DNA of 64,000 bases from Xanthomonas indica (GTDB lineage Bacteria; Pseudomonadota; Gammaproteobacteria; Xanthomonadales; Xanthomonadaceae), in contig NZ_CP131914.1 in the NCBI RefSeq assembly GCF_040529045.1, positions 3,952,501 through 4,016,500 of the forward strand, given 5' to 3'. Shown one piece after another: positions 8,147 to 16,674 of this stretch. The position numbers and the translations under genes are program-made. The notes beneath the pieces were generated by a model, which saw only the letters and a list, made by a program, of their open reading frames with translations, was not told the DNA's origin and did not search any database. Numbering within the stretch: position 1 is the stretch's first letter; the number at the start of each line of letters is the position of its first letter.

Positions 8147-10639
8147 ATGACTGCAGTGGGTGCACACCCCCGATTGCCGCACCGCCCGATGCTCGCCGCC
8201 GCGCGCATCGCGGCGGCCTCCCGCAACGCCTGGCTGGGGTTGTCCCTGCTCGCCTGTGGCAGCCTGCTCGGCGGCTGCGACCGCGCGCCGCCGCCGGCGC
8301 CTGCGCCCGCGGCCAAGCCCGCCGCGGCGCCGCCGCCGGCTCCCAAACACGATGACGACGACGACAAGACGCCGCTGCCGCTGATCCCGGCGCCGGCCAA
8401 GGCCGAGCGCGACGGCGGCACCCTGACCATCGGCACCGGCGCCGTGCTGTCGGTGCCCCTCGACGACCCCGGCGCGCAGCGCGTGGCCGAGCAACTGTCG
8501 CAATTGCTGAGCAAGACCCGCGGGCTGTCGCTGGAAGTGCGTGCGGAGACCATCCCCGCCGACGGCAGCATCCGCCTGCAGCTCAATCCCAATACCGAGG
8601 TGGCGCAGGCCGAGGGCTACACGCTGGACGTGGACCCGCGCACCATGCTGATCCAGGCGCGCGAGGAACGCGGCCTGTTCTACGGCGCGATCAGCGCCTG
8701 GCAGCTGATGACCCCCGATGCCGGCAAGGGCGAGGTGGACGTGCCGCAGGTGCACATCCGCGACTGGCCGCGCTTCGGCTGGCGTGGCGTGCTGCTCGAC
8801 GTGGCGCGGCACTTCCATGGCCCTGACACGGTCAAGCGCCTGCTCGACGCGATGGCCCAGCACAAGCTCAACGTGCTGCATCTGCACCTGACCGACGACC
8901 AGGGCTGGCGCATCGAGATCAAGCGCTATCCCAAGCTCACCGAGATCGGCGCCTGGCGCACCCCGCCCGGCGCCGGCACCCATGGCCTGCCCGATCGCTA
9001 CGGCGGCTTCTACACCCAAGACCAGATCCGCGACCTGGTGGCCTACGCCGCCGAGCGCCATATCACCATCGTGCCGGAGCTGGACATGCCCGGGCACGCG
9101 CAGGCCGCGGTGGCCGCGTACCCGGAACTGGTCGGGGTGACCCGGCAGCGGCCCAAGGTGTCGGTGGACTGGGGCGTCAATCCGTACCTGTTCAACACCA
9201 ACGACAAGAGCATGACCTTCATCCGCGGCGTGCTGGACGAAGTGCTGCAGCTGTTCCCCTCGCCGTACATCCACATCGGCGGCGACGAAGCGGTCAAGGA
9301 CCAGTGGGAACGCTCGCCGGCGGTGCGCGCGCAGATGCGCAAGCTCGGCATCAAGGATGCGCACGCGCTGCAGGGTTGGTTCAACCAGCAGCTGGCCGAC
9401 TACCTGACCCAGCACCAGCGGCGCCTGATCGGCTGGGACGAGATCCTGGAAGGCGGGCTGCCGGCCAGCGCGTCGGTGATGTCCTGGCGCGGTGTGGACG
9501 GCGCAGTCGCCGCCGCCAAGCAAGGCCACGACGTGGTGCTGGCGCCGGCCGGCTGGATGTACCTGGACAACCTGCAGAGCGCGCGCAACGACGAGCCCAA
9601 CGGCCGCCTGGCGACGCTGCCGCTGCAGAAGGTCTACGGCTTCGACCCGGTGCCGGCGGCGCTCAGCCCCGAAGAGAGCAAGCACGTGCTCGGCGTGCAG
9701 GCGGCGCTATGGAGCGAGTACATCCCCTCCGCCTGGCATATCGACCATGCGCTGTTCCCGCGGCTGAGCGCGGTGGCCGAGGCCGGCTGGTCGCCGATGG
9801 CCGCGCGCGACTGGAATAGCTTCCTGCAGCGCATGCCGGCGCAGCTGGACCGCTACCGCCTGCAGGGCATCGCCTACGGCGACGGCGCCTTCGCCCCGGA
9901 CATCGCGGTGCAGGGCGGCGACAACGCGGCGCTGGACAGCGGCCAGGCCACCGTGGTGCTGGGCAACCAGGCCAAGTTCGGCAGCTTCCGTTACACGACT
10001 GACGGCAGCGAGCCGAAGGCCGACTCGCCGCGCTACACCGCGCCGTTCGCGGTGACCCTGCCGGTCACCGTGCGTGCGGCCACCTTCGCCGACGACGGCC
10101 GCCTGCTGGCCGCGCCGCGCAGCCGCATCCTCGACCGCGCCAACCTGCTCAGCCGCGACACCCAGGGCCTGGCCTCGTGCGAAGGCGGCGAGCTGGGCCT
10201 GCGCGTGCCGCTGCTGCCGGACCTGGCTGACCAGGACACGCCGGTGTTCAACATCGACCTGTTCACCAGTTGCTGGCGCTACGCCGACGCGCGCCTGGAC
10301 GGCATCGACCGCATCCGCATCGACGCCGCCCGCCTGGCGCGCAACTACGGGCTGGCGCACGACCAGGCCAAGGTCAAGCGCTACCCGGCGCACAGCGCGC
10401 GCGGCGAGTTCGAGGTGCGGCTGGGCGACTGCAAGGGCAAGCTGCTGGCCCGGCTGCCAATGCCGGCCGGCAAGACCCTGGGCGACCAGTTCGCGCTGGA
10501 AGCGCGGCTGCCCAAGCAGACCGGCGTGCACGACCTGTGCCTGCGCTCCACCGCGCCCATCGCCGGGCCGTACTACGCCATCGGCGCCGTCCATCTGATC
10601 GACACCGCGGCGCAGGCGCCCCCCGCCGCCGCGCACTGA
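8147..10639 (+). CDS. nixG: GH20 beta-N-acetylhexosaminidase lipoprotein (NixG-like)
   Basis: This 830-residue protein should remove terminal beta-linked GlcNAc. The N-terminus carries a lipobox (LLGG before Cys44) followed by a Pro/Ala-rich linker, so it is probably a membrane-anchored lipoprotein. A GH20b domain spans about residues 70-200. The catalytic barrel starts at RFGWRGVLLDVARHF. HLHLTDDQGWRIEI and the catalytic pair Asp380-Glu381 in HIGGDEAV are intact. A chitobiase-type C-terminal sandwich (YTTDGSEPKADSPRYTAP) follows near residue 620. The start is supported by TTGAGG about 10 bases upstream. The GH2 gene follows after 16 bp. Confidence 0.9.
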   Translation: MTAVGAHPRLPHRPMLAAARIAAASRNAWLGLSLLACGSLLGGCDRAPPPAPAPAAKPAAAPPPAPKHDDDDDKTPLPLIPAPAKAERDGGTLTIGTGAVLSVPLDDPGAQRVAEQLSQLLSKTRGLSLEVRAETIPADGSIRLQLNPNTEVAQAEGYTLDVDPRTMLIQAREERGLFYGAISAWQLMTPDAGKGEVDVPQVHIRDWPRFGWRGVLLDVARHFHGPDTVKRLLDAMAQHKLNVLHLHLTDDQGWRIEIKRYPKLTEIGAWRTPPGAGTHGLPDRYGGFYTQDQIRDLVAYAAERHITIVPELDMPGHAQAAVAAYPELVGVTRQRPKVSVDWGVNPYLFNTNDKSMTFIRGVLDEVLQLFPSPYIHIGGDEAVKDQWERSPAVRAQMRKLGIKDAHALQGWFNQQLADYLTQHQRRLIGWDEILEGGLPASASVMSWRGVDGAVAAAKQGHDVVLAPAGWMYLDNLQSARNDEPNGRLATLPLQKVYGFDPVPAALSPEESKHVLGVQAALWSEYIPSAWHIDHALFPRLSAVAEAGWSPMAARDWNSFLQRMPAQLDRYRLQGIAYGDGAFAPDIAVQGGDNAALDSGQATVVLGNQAKFGSFRYTTDGSEPKADSPRYTAPFAVTLPVTVRAATFADDGRLLAAPRSRILDRANLLSRDTQGLASCEGGELGLRVPLLPDLADQDTPVFNIDLFTSCWRYADARLDGIDRIRIDAARLARNYGLAHDQAKVKRYPAHSARGEFEVRLGDCKGKLLARLPMPAGKTLGDQFALEARLPKQTGVHDLCLRSTAPIAGPYYAIGAVHLIDTAAQAPPAAAH

Positions 10640-10655
10640 CCACGGAGACCCTCGC

Positions 10656-13355
10656 ATGACCCAGCCGCCCCGCCGCCCCCGTTCCGCGTCGCACACGCGC
10701 CTTCCTGCCCGCCTCGGGCTGCTGCTGGCGCTGGCCTTGCCGGCGCTGGGGCAGGCGGCGGCGCCGACGACGCTGTCGCTGCAGCAAGGCTGGCAGGTGC
10801 GGCTGGCGCCGGGCGATGCCAACGCCAAGGCACATCCGAAGGCGGCGCAGTGGCTGCCGGCGCAGGTGCCGGGCACGGTGCAGACCGACCTGATCGCCGC
10901 CGGGGTCGTGCCCGATCCGTTCTATCGCGACAACGAAGCGCAGATCCAGTGGGCCGGGCTGAGCGACTGGCAGTACCAGACCCGGTTCCAGGTCGACGCG
11001 GCCCTGCTGGCGCGCCCGCACCTGGAGCTGGTGTTCGACGGCCTGGACACCTTCGCCGAGGTCTACCTCAACGGCAAGAAGCTGCTGGCCGCCGACAACA
11101 TGTTCCGGCAGTGGCGGGTCGACGCCAAACCGTTGCTCAAGCGCGGCGACAACGTGCTGGAAGTGCGCATCGCCTCGCCGATCAAGAAGATCCAGCCGTG
11201 GCTGTCCAAGCAGCCGTATGCGCTGCCCGGCGCCTACGACTCGGCATTCGGCGACGAGCCGGTGGCGCGGCACAGCTCCACCTACGTGCGCAAGGCCCCG
11301 TACAACTTCGGCTGGGACTGGGGCCCGCGCATCGTCACCGCCGGCATCTGGCAGGGCGTGCGCCTGGAGGCCTGGGACGACCTGCGCGTGGATGGCCTGC
11401 GCATCGCCCAGCAGCGCGTGGACGCCGACGCGGCGCAGTTGCTGGCGCAACTGCAGGTGCAGGCCGGCCGCAGCGGCGAGGTGCAACTGGACCTGGACGT
11501 GCTCGGCCCCGACGGCCAGCGCGTCGGCCAGTTCAGCCAGCGCGCGGTGCTCGACCCGGGCGCCAACACCCTGACCGTGCCGGTGCGCATCGCCAAGCCG
11601 CAGCGCTGGTTCCCGGCCGGCTACGGCCGCCAGGACCTGTACACGTTCAAGGCGCACCTGCGCGATGCTGCGGGCGAGCGCTTCGAGGCGCAGCGCATCA
11701 CCGGCCTGCGCAGCGTCGAACTGCGCCGCGAGAAGGACCAGTGGGGCAAGAGCTTCGCCCTGGTGGTCAACGGCATCCCGGTGTTCGCCAAGGGCGCCAA
11801 CCTGATTCCGTTCGACAGCTTCCCCACCCGCGTCGACGCCGCGCGCATGCGCGGCTTCCTGCAGTCCGCACGCGACGCCAACATGAACATGCTGCGCATG
11901 TGGGGCGGCGGCCACTACCAGCCGGACAGCTTCTACGAGGACGCCGACCGCCTGGGCATCATGATCTGGCAGGACTTCATGTTCGGCGGCGCGATCCCGC
12001 CCTACGACGTCGCCTTCCGCGAGAACACCCGCGCCGAGGCCGAGGAGCAGGTCCGGCGCCTCGGCGATCATCCCAGCATCGTGATCTGGTGCGGCAACAA
12101 CGAAGTACAGACCGGCTGGGAGAACTGGGGCGACCGCATCAAGTTCAAGCAGTCGATCGACCCGGAAGAGCGCGAGCGCATCGTCCGCGGCATGACCACG
12201 CTGTTCGGCACGGTGCTGCGCGAGGCGGTACAGAAGTACGACAGCGACACCCCGTACTGGGCGACCTCGCCGGGTACCGATTTCGACGGTGCCGCGGACC
12301 AGCCCGACGACGGCGACATGCATTACTGGAAGGTCTGGGGCGGCCCGGCATTGCCGGTCACCGAATACCTCAACGTGACCCCGCGCTTCATGTCCGAGTA
12401 CGGCCTGCAGTCGTTCCCGGAACTGCGCACCATCCGCGCCTTCGCCGAACCCGGCGACCTGCAGCCCGAATCGCCGGTGATGCGCGCGCACCAGAAGTTC
12501 GACAAGGGCAACGGCAACCAGCGCCTGCTGCTGTACATCCGTCGTGCGTTCGGCGAGCCCAAGGACTTCGCCAGCTTCGTCTACCTGAGCCAGATCATGC
12601 AGGCCGAAGGCATCACCCTGGCCGCCGAGCACCTGCGCGCGTCGCGGCCGCAGGCGATGGGCTCGCTGTACTGGCAGCTCAACGACGTGTGGCCCGGCGC
12701 CTCGTGGTCGAGCCTGGACTACTTCGGCCGCTGGAAGGCGCTGCAGTACCACGCGCGCCGCTTCTACGCGCCGGAACTGATCGCCGCGCTGCGCGACGAC
12801 CAGGGCCAGACCCAGGTGTCGCTGGTTTCCGACCGCACCACGCCGCTGGCCGCGCGCTGGCGCATGCGGGTGATGGACCTGTCCGGCAAGGTGCTGAGCA
12901 AGACCGAGAAGCCGGTGACCCTGGCGCCGCTGTCCAGCGTGCGCGTGGGCAACTTCAGCGATGCGCAGTTGCTGCGCCGCGCCGATCCGCGCCGCAGCGT
13001 GGCGGTGTTCGAACTGCTCGACGGCGAGCGCGTGCTGTCGCGCACCCTGGTGTACTTCGACGCGGCCAAGCGTCTGCAGTGGCCTCAGGCCGATATCCGC
13101 AGCGACCTGCGCGCCGATGGCGACGGCTACGCGCTGACCCTGAGCAGCGCCACGCTCGCGGCGCAGGTGTGGCTGAGCGTCGGCGACCTCGACGTGATCC
13201 TGTCCGACAACGCCTTCGACCTGCTGCCGGGCGAACCGTTGACTGTGCGCGTGCACAGCGGCGCGACGCTGGAGCAGGTGCGCGCGGCGCTGCAGGTGCG
13301 CGACCTGGGTGGGACCCTGGCCGGTGCGCCGGCCGAGCCGGCGGAGGTGAAGTGA
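10656..13355 (+). CDS. nixH: GH2 beta-mannosidase (NixH-like)
   Basis: This 899-residue exported enzyme has its signal peptide near residues 15-36 (LGLLLALALPALGQAAA). The GH2 layout is sandwich (LVFDGLDTFAEVYLNG), immunoglobulin-like domain, TIM barrel, and C-terminal sandwiches. YNFGWDWGPRIV and the WGGGHYQPDSFYEDAD block are typical of beta-mannosidases. Glu483 in WCGNNEVQ is the predicted acid/base and Glu581 in FMSEYGLQSFP the nucleophile. The enzyme would cleave the Man-beta-1,4-GlcNAc bond in the N-glycan core. Its stop TGA overlaps a possible ATG of the next gene at 13355. Confidence 0.9.
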   Translation: MTQPPRRPRSASHTRLPARLGLLLALALPALGQAAAPTTLSLQQGWQVRLAPGDANAKAHPKAAQWLPAQVPGTVQTDLIAAGVVPDPFYRDNEAQIQWAGLSDWQYQTRFQVDAALLARPHLELVFDGLDTFAEVYLNGKKLLAADNMFRQWRVDAKPLLKRGDNVLEVRIASPIKKIQPWLSKQPYALPGAYDSAFGDEPVARHSSTYVRKAPYNFGWDWGPRIVTAGIWQGVRLEAWDDLRVDGLRIAQQRVDADAAQLLAQLQVQAGRSGEVQLDLDVLGPDGQRVGQFSQRAVLDPGANTLTVPVRIAKPQRWFPAGYGRQDLYTFKAHLRDAAGERFEAQRITGLRSVELRREKDQWGKSFALVVNGIPVFAKGANLIPFDSFPTRVDAARMRGFLQSARDANMNMLRMWGGGHYQPDSFYEDADRLGIMIWQDFMFGGAIPPYDVAFRENTRAEAEEQVRRLGDHPSIVIWCGNNEVQTGWENWGDRIKFKQSIDPEERERIVRGMTTLFGTVLREAVQKYDSDTPYWATSPGTDFDGAADQPDDGDMHYWKVWGGPALPVTEYLNVTPRFMSEYGLQSFPELRTIRAFAEPGDLQPESPVMRAHQKFDKGNGNQRLLLYIRRAFGEPKDFASFVYLSQIMQAEGITLAAEHLRASRPQAMGSLYWQLNDVWPGASWSSLDYFGRWKALQYHARRFYAPELIAALRDDQGQTQVSLVSDRTTPLAARWRMRVMDLSGKVLSKTEKPVTLAPLSSVRVGNFSDAQLLRRADPRRSVAVFELLDGERVLSRTLVYFDAAKRLQWPQADIRSDLRADGDGYALTLSSATLAAQVWLSVGDLDVILSDNAFDLLPGEPLTVRVHSGATLEQVRAALQVRDLGGTLAGAPAEPAEVK

Positions 13356-13392
13356 TGGGCGGGGAGATGCTCCGTGGATCGGCCGGCGTGCG

Positions 13393-13415
13393 GTCGCGGC
13401 TGAAGCCGCTCCTAC
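13393..13415 (-). repeat. REP-like repeat, family A, at the nixH/nixI junction
   Basis: A reverse-oriented copy of the GGAGCGGCTTCAGCCGC repeat sits between the GH2 stop and the signal peptide of the GH3 protein. If translation began at the upstream ATG (13355), this repeat would be translated (RSRLKPLLQP). Confidence 0.85.
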
Positions 13416-13420
13416 AGCCG

Positions 13421-16042
13421 ATGGTGCAAGCGCTGTGCGCCATCGGCCTGCTCGCCGCCCCGCTCGCCCACGCCGACGAGGCCGAGGATCGCGCCGCCGC
13501 GCTGGTGGCGAAGATGACCCGCGCCGAGAAGATCGCGCAGGCGATGAACGATGCACCGGCGATTCCGCGCCTGGGCGTGCCCGCCTACGAGTGGTGGAGC
13601 GAGGGCCTGCACGGCATCGCCCGCAACGGCGAGGCCACGGTGTTCCCGCAGGCGATCGGCCTGGCCGCGACCTGGAACCCCGAGTTGCTGCACGACGTCG
13701 GCACCGTCACCTCCACCGAGGCGCGGGCCAAGTTCAACCTCGCCGGCGGGCCCGGCAAGGACCATCCGCGCTACGCCGGGCTGACCATCTGGTCGCCCAA
13801 CATCAACATCTTCCGCGACCCGCGTTGGGGCCGCGGCATGGAGACCTACGGCGAGGACCCCTACCTCACCGGACGGCTGGCGGTCGGCTTCATCCGCGGC
13901 CTGCAGGGCGACGATCCGGCGCACCCGCGCACCATCGCCACGCCCAAGCACCTGGCCGTGCACAGCGGGCCGGAACCGGGCCGCCACGGTTTCGACGTGG
14001 ACGTGTCGCCGCACGATTTCGAGGCCACCTACTCGCCCGCGTTCCGCGCCGCCATCGTCGACGGCCAGGCCGGCTCGGTGATGTGCGCGTACAACTCCCT
14101 GCACGGCACGCCGGCCTGCGCCGCCGACTGGCTGCTCAACGGCCGCGTGCGCGGCGACTGGGGCTTCAAGGGCTTCGTCGTGTCCGATTGCGATGCGATC
14201 GACGACATGACCCAGTTCCACTACTACCGCGCCGACAACGCGGGCTCGTCCGCCGCGGCGCTCAAGGCCGGGCACGATCTGAACTGCGGCTACGCCTACC
14301 GCGACCTCGGCATCGCCTTCGACCGCGGCGAAGCCGACGAAGCCCTGCTCGACCGCTCGCTGGTGCGCCTGTTCGCCGCCCGCTACCGGCTCGGCGAATT
14401 GCAGCCGCAGCGCAACGATCCGTATGCGCGGCTGGGCGCCAGGGACATCGACAGCGCCGCGCACCGCGCGCTGGCGCTGCAGGCCGCGCAGCAATCGCTG
14501 GTGCTGCTGAAGAACGCCAACGCCACCCTGCCGCTGCGCCCGGGCCTGCGCCTGGCCGTGCTCGGCCCCAACGCCGATGCGCTGGCCGCGCTGGAAGCCA
14601 ACTACCAGGGCACCTCGGTGCAACCGGTGACGCCGCTGCAAGGGCTGCGCACGCGCTTCGGCGCCGCCCAGGTCGCCTATGCGCAGGGCGCGCCGCTGGC
14701 CGCGGGCGTGCCCGGCATGATTCCCGAGACCGCGCTGCGCAGCGACGGCCAGCCCGGGCTGCGCGGCGAATACTTCGACAACCTGGACCTGGCCGGGACG
14801 CCGCGCGTGCAGCGCCAGGACCGCGTGGTCGGCTTCAACTGGGACCACGTGGCCCCGGCCAAGGGCGTGGACAAGGACCGTTATTCGGTGCGCTGGAGCG
14901 GCGAACTGCTGCCGCCCGGCCCGGGCGACTACACCCTCGCGGTGCGGGTGGCGCGCTGCTTTGATTGCGCCGGCCATGACCCGGTGCGCCTGTACATCGA
15001 CGACCAGTTGGTGATCGCCGGCAACGCCGAGGACAAGCACCTGCCGGCCGGCATGCACAACGCCGACGGCCGCAACGTCGAGACCGTGCTGCATTTCGAC
15101 GACGCGCGGCCGCGCCGCATCCGCCTGGAGCTGGAACACCGCGGCCAGGACCAGGGCCTGCGCCTGGAGTGGCTGGCGCCGCCGGCGCTGCAACTGGCCG
15201 AGGCCGAACGCGCGGTGGCGCAGGCCGACGCGGTGGTGGCCTTCGTCGGCCTGTCGCCGGACGTGGAAGGCGAGGAACTGCGCATCGACGTGCCCGGCTT
15301 CGACGGCGGCGACCGCAACGACCTGGCCCTGCCGGCCGCGCAGCAGGCCTTGCTGGAACGGGCCAAGGCCAGCGGCAAGCCGCTGGTCGTGGTGCTGATG
15401 AGCGGCAGCGCGGTGGCGTTGAACTGGGCCAAGCAGCACGCCGACGCGATCATCGCCGCGTGGTATCCGGGCCAGTCCGGCGGCACCGCCATCGCCCAGG
15501 CGCTGGCCGGCGACATCAATCCCGGCGGCCGCCTGCCGGTGACCTTCTACCGCTCGACCAAGGACCTGCCGCCCTACGTCAGCTACGACATGAAGGGCCG
15601 CACCTACCGCTACTTCAAGGGCGAGCCGCTGTTCCCGTTCGGCTACGGCCTCAGCTACACCCAGTTCGCCTACGACGCGCCACGGCTGTCGACCGCGACG
15701 CTGCAGGCCGGCCAGCCGCTGCAGGTGAGCACCACCGTGCGCAACACCGGCGCGCGCGCCGGCGACGAGGTGGTGCAGGTGTACCTGCAGTACCCACCGC
15801 GCGCGCAGTCGCCGCTGCGCAGCCTGGTCGGCTTCCAGCGGGTGCACCTGCAGCCGGGCGAGGCGCGCACGCTGACCGTCGCGCTGGATGCGCGCCAGCT
15901 CAGCGACGTCGACCGCAGCGGCCAGCGCGCGGTCGAGGCCGGCGACTACCGCCTGTTCGTTGGCGGCGGCCAGCCCGGTACCGGTGCGCCCGGCGAGGAC
16001 GCCGCCTTCTCGATCAGCGGACGCATGGCCCTGCCGAAGTGA
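13421..16042 (+). CDS. nixI: GH3 beta-xylosidase with PA14 domain (NixI-like)
   Basis: This 873-residue enzyme counts from the ATG at 13421, which gives a normal signal peptide (MVQALCAIGLLAAPLAHA). The alternative ATG at 13355 overlaps the GH2 stop but adds 22 residues partly encoded by a dispersed repeat. The GH3 barrel shows EWWSEGLHGIARNG and KHLAVHSGPEPGRH. Asp256 in VVSDCDAIDD is the predicted nucleophile. A PA14 insert (RGEYFDNLDLAG to RLEWLAPP) sits in the second domain, and a fibronectin-III-like domain closes the chain. In X. campestris the GH3 member NixI was reported to remove beta-1,2-xylose once alpha-1,3-mannose is gone; here that role is inferred. Confidence 0.87.
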   Translation: MVQALCAIGLLAAPLAHADEAEDRAAALVAKMTRAEKIAQAMNDAPAIPRLGVPAYEWWSEGLHGIARNGEATVFPQAIGLAATWNPELLHDVGTVTSTEARAKFNLAGGPGKDHPRYAGLTIWSPNINIFRDPRWGRGMETYGEDPYLTGRLAVGFIRGLQGDDPAHPRTIATPKHLAVHSGPEPGRHGFDVDVSPHDFEATYSPAFRAAIVDGQAGSVMCAYNSLHGTPACAADWLLNGRVRGDWGFKGFVVSDCDAIDDMTQFHYYRADNAGSSAAALKAGHDLNCGYAYRDLGIAFDRGEADEALLDRSLVRLFAARYRLGELQPQRNDPYARLGARDIDSAAHRALALQAAQQSLVLLKNANATLPLRPGLRLAVLGPNADALAALEANYQGTSVQPVTPLQGLRTRFGAAQVAYAQGAPLAAGVPGMIPETALRSDGQPGLRGEYFDNLDLAGTPRVQRQDRVVGFNWDHVAPAKGVDKDRYSVRWSGELLPPGPGDYTLAVRVARCFDCAGHDPVRLYIDDQLVIAGNAEDKHLPAGMHNADGRNVETVLHFDDARPRRIRLELEHRGQDQGLRLEWLAPPALQLAEAERAVAQADAVVAFVGLSPDVEGEELRIDVPGFDGGDRNDLALPAAQQALLERAKASGKPLVVVLMSGSAVALNWAKQHADAIIAAWYPGQSGGTAIAQALAGDINPGGRLPVTFYRSTKDLPPYVSYDMKGRTYRYFKGEPLFPFGYGLSYTQFAYDAPRLSTATLQAGQPLQVSTTVRNTGARAGDEVVQVYLQYPPRAQSPLRSLVGFQRVHLQPGEARTLTVALDARQLSDVDRSGQRAVEAGDYRLFVGGGQPGTGAPGEDAAFSISGRMALPK

Positions 16043-16182
16043 ACCATGGGGCCGCCTGGCCCCATGTCTACGAAATGCGCCGGCGCATGCGGCGGTGCAG
16101 CGTAACTGCCCGGCCCCGTTCGCGCCGCCGAGCCTGCCGACCGTCGTTCGCGGCGCCGGATGAATTTATTTTTCACAACCTA

Positions 16183-16211
16183 TTGACAGTCTTCCGGGAC
16201 AGCGGTATCGA
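16183..16211 (+). promoter_or_regulatory. Sigma-70-like promoter upstream of the second receptor
   Basis: TTGACA at 16183-16188, a 17-bp spacer, and TATCGA at 16206-16211 make a plausible promoter in an AT-richer patch. The -10 lies in an imperfect palindrome centred on TATCGATA. The gap 16043-16674 holds no other gene I can support. A new promoter here would split the locus into two transcription units. Confidence 0.5.
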
Positions 16212-16674
16212 TAACACGTCGGTGCCACGCGCCGACGATGCCAGACGCGCCGAACGCCGCAGCAACTGCGGCGTTTTCCAGGGCAGTTCCAGGGGTGATG
16301 TGCCATGTCATGCAGTCGTCGCAGCCAGGATCGATGCCTCGCCGGAGTTCCGGCGCCCTGCCTGTCGTCCGCGCACCACGCGGGCACGCACGGGGGCCGC
16401 TGCGCATGACCCGTCGCTACAAGCTGAGCGCGCTGCGTTCGCGCTCCAAGTGCATCGCCGGCTACTCGCCGCCACGCCACTGATCGCCGTCTAACGGTCC
16501 GCCCAGCCGGCAGACGCCACGCGTCGGTCGCCGTCCGCTTTGTCCTGCTTGCACGCCGCCCGGCGTGCGGTTCGAGCGCGCGCGCCTTCCGTCCACCGTG
16601 TCTGCCTTCCAGGAACGCAGCGGCGCGTCGCCTTCGGCGCGTGCCCGCACCGATCACGATCAGCGAGGTGTCAC

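Noticed and set aside
10374-13556. 1060-residue minus-strand frame opposite the GH2 gene
   Set aside because: Same cause; the plus strand carries intact GH2 catalytic motifs.
10850-16042. Apparent 1730-residue protein that fuses a GH2-region frame to GH3
   Set aside because: The first 800 residues are a shifted reading of the GH2 gene. The GH3 protein starts at 13421 with its own signal peptide.
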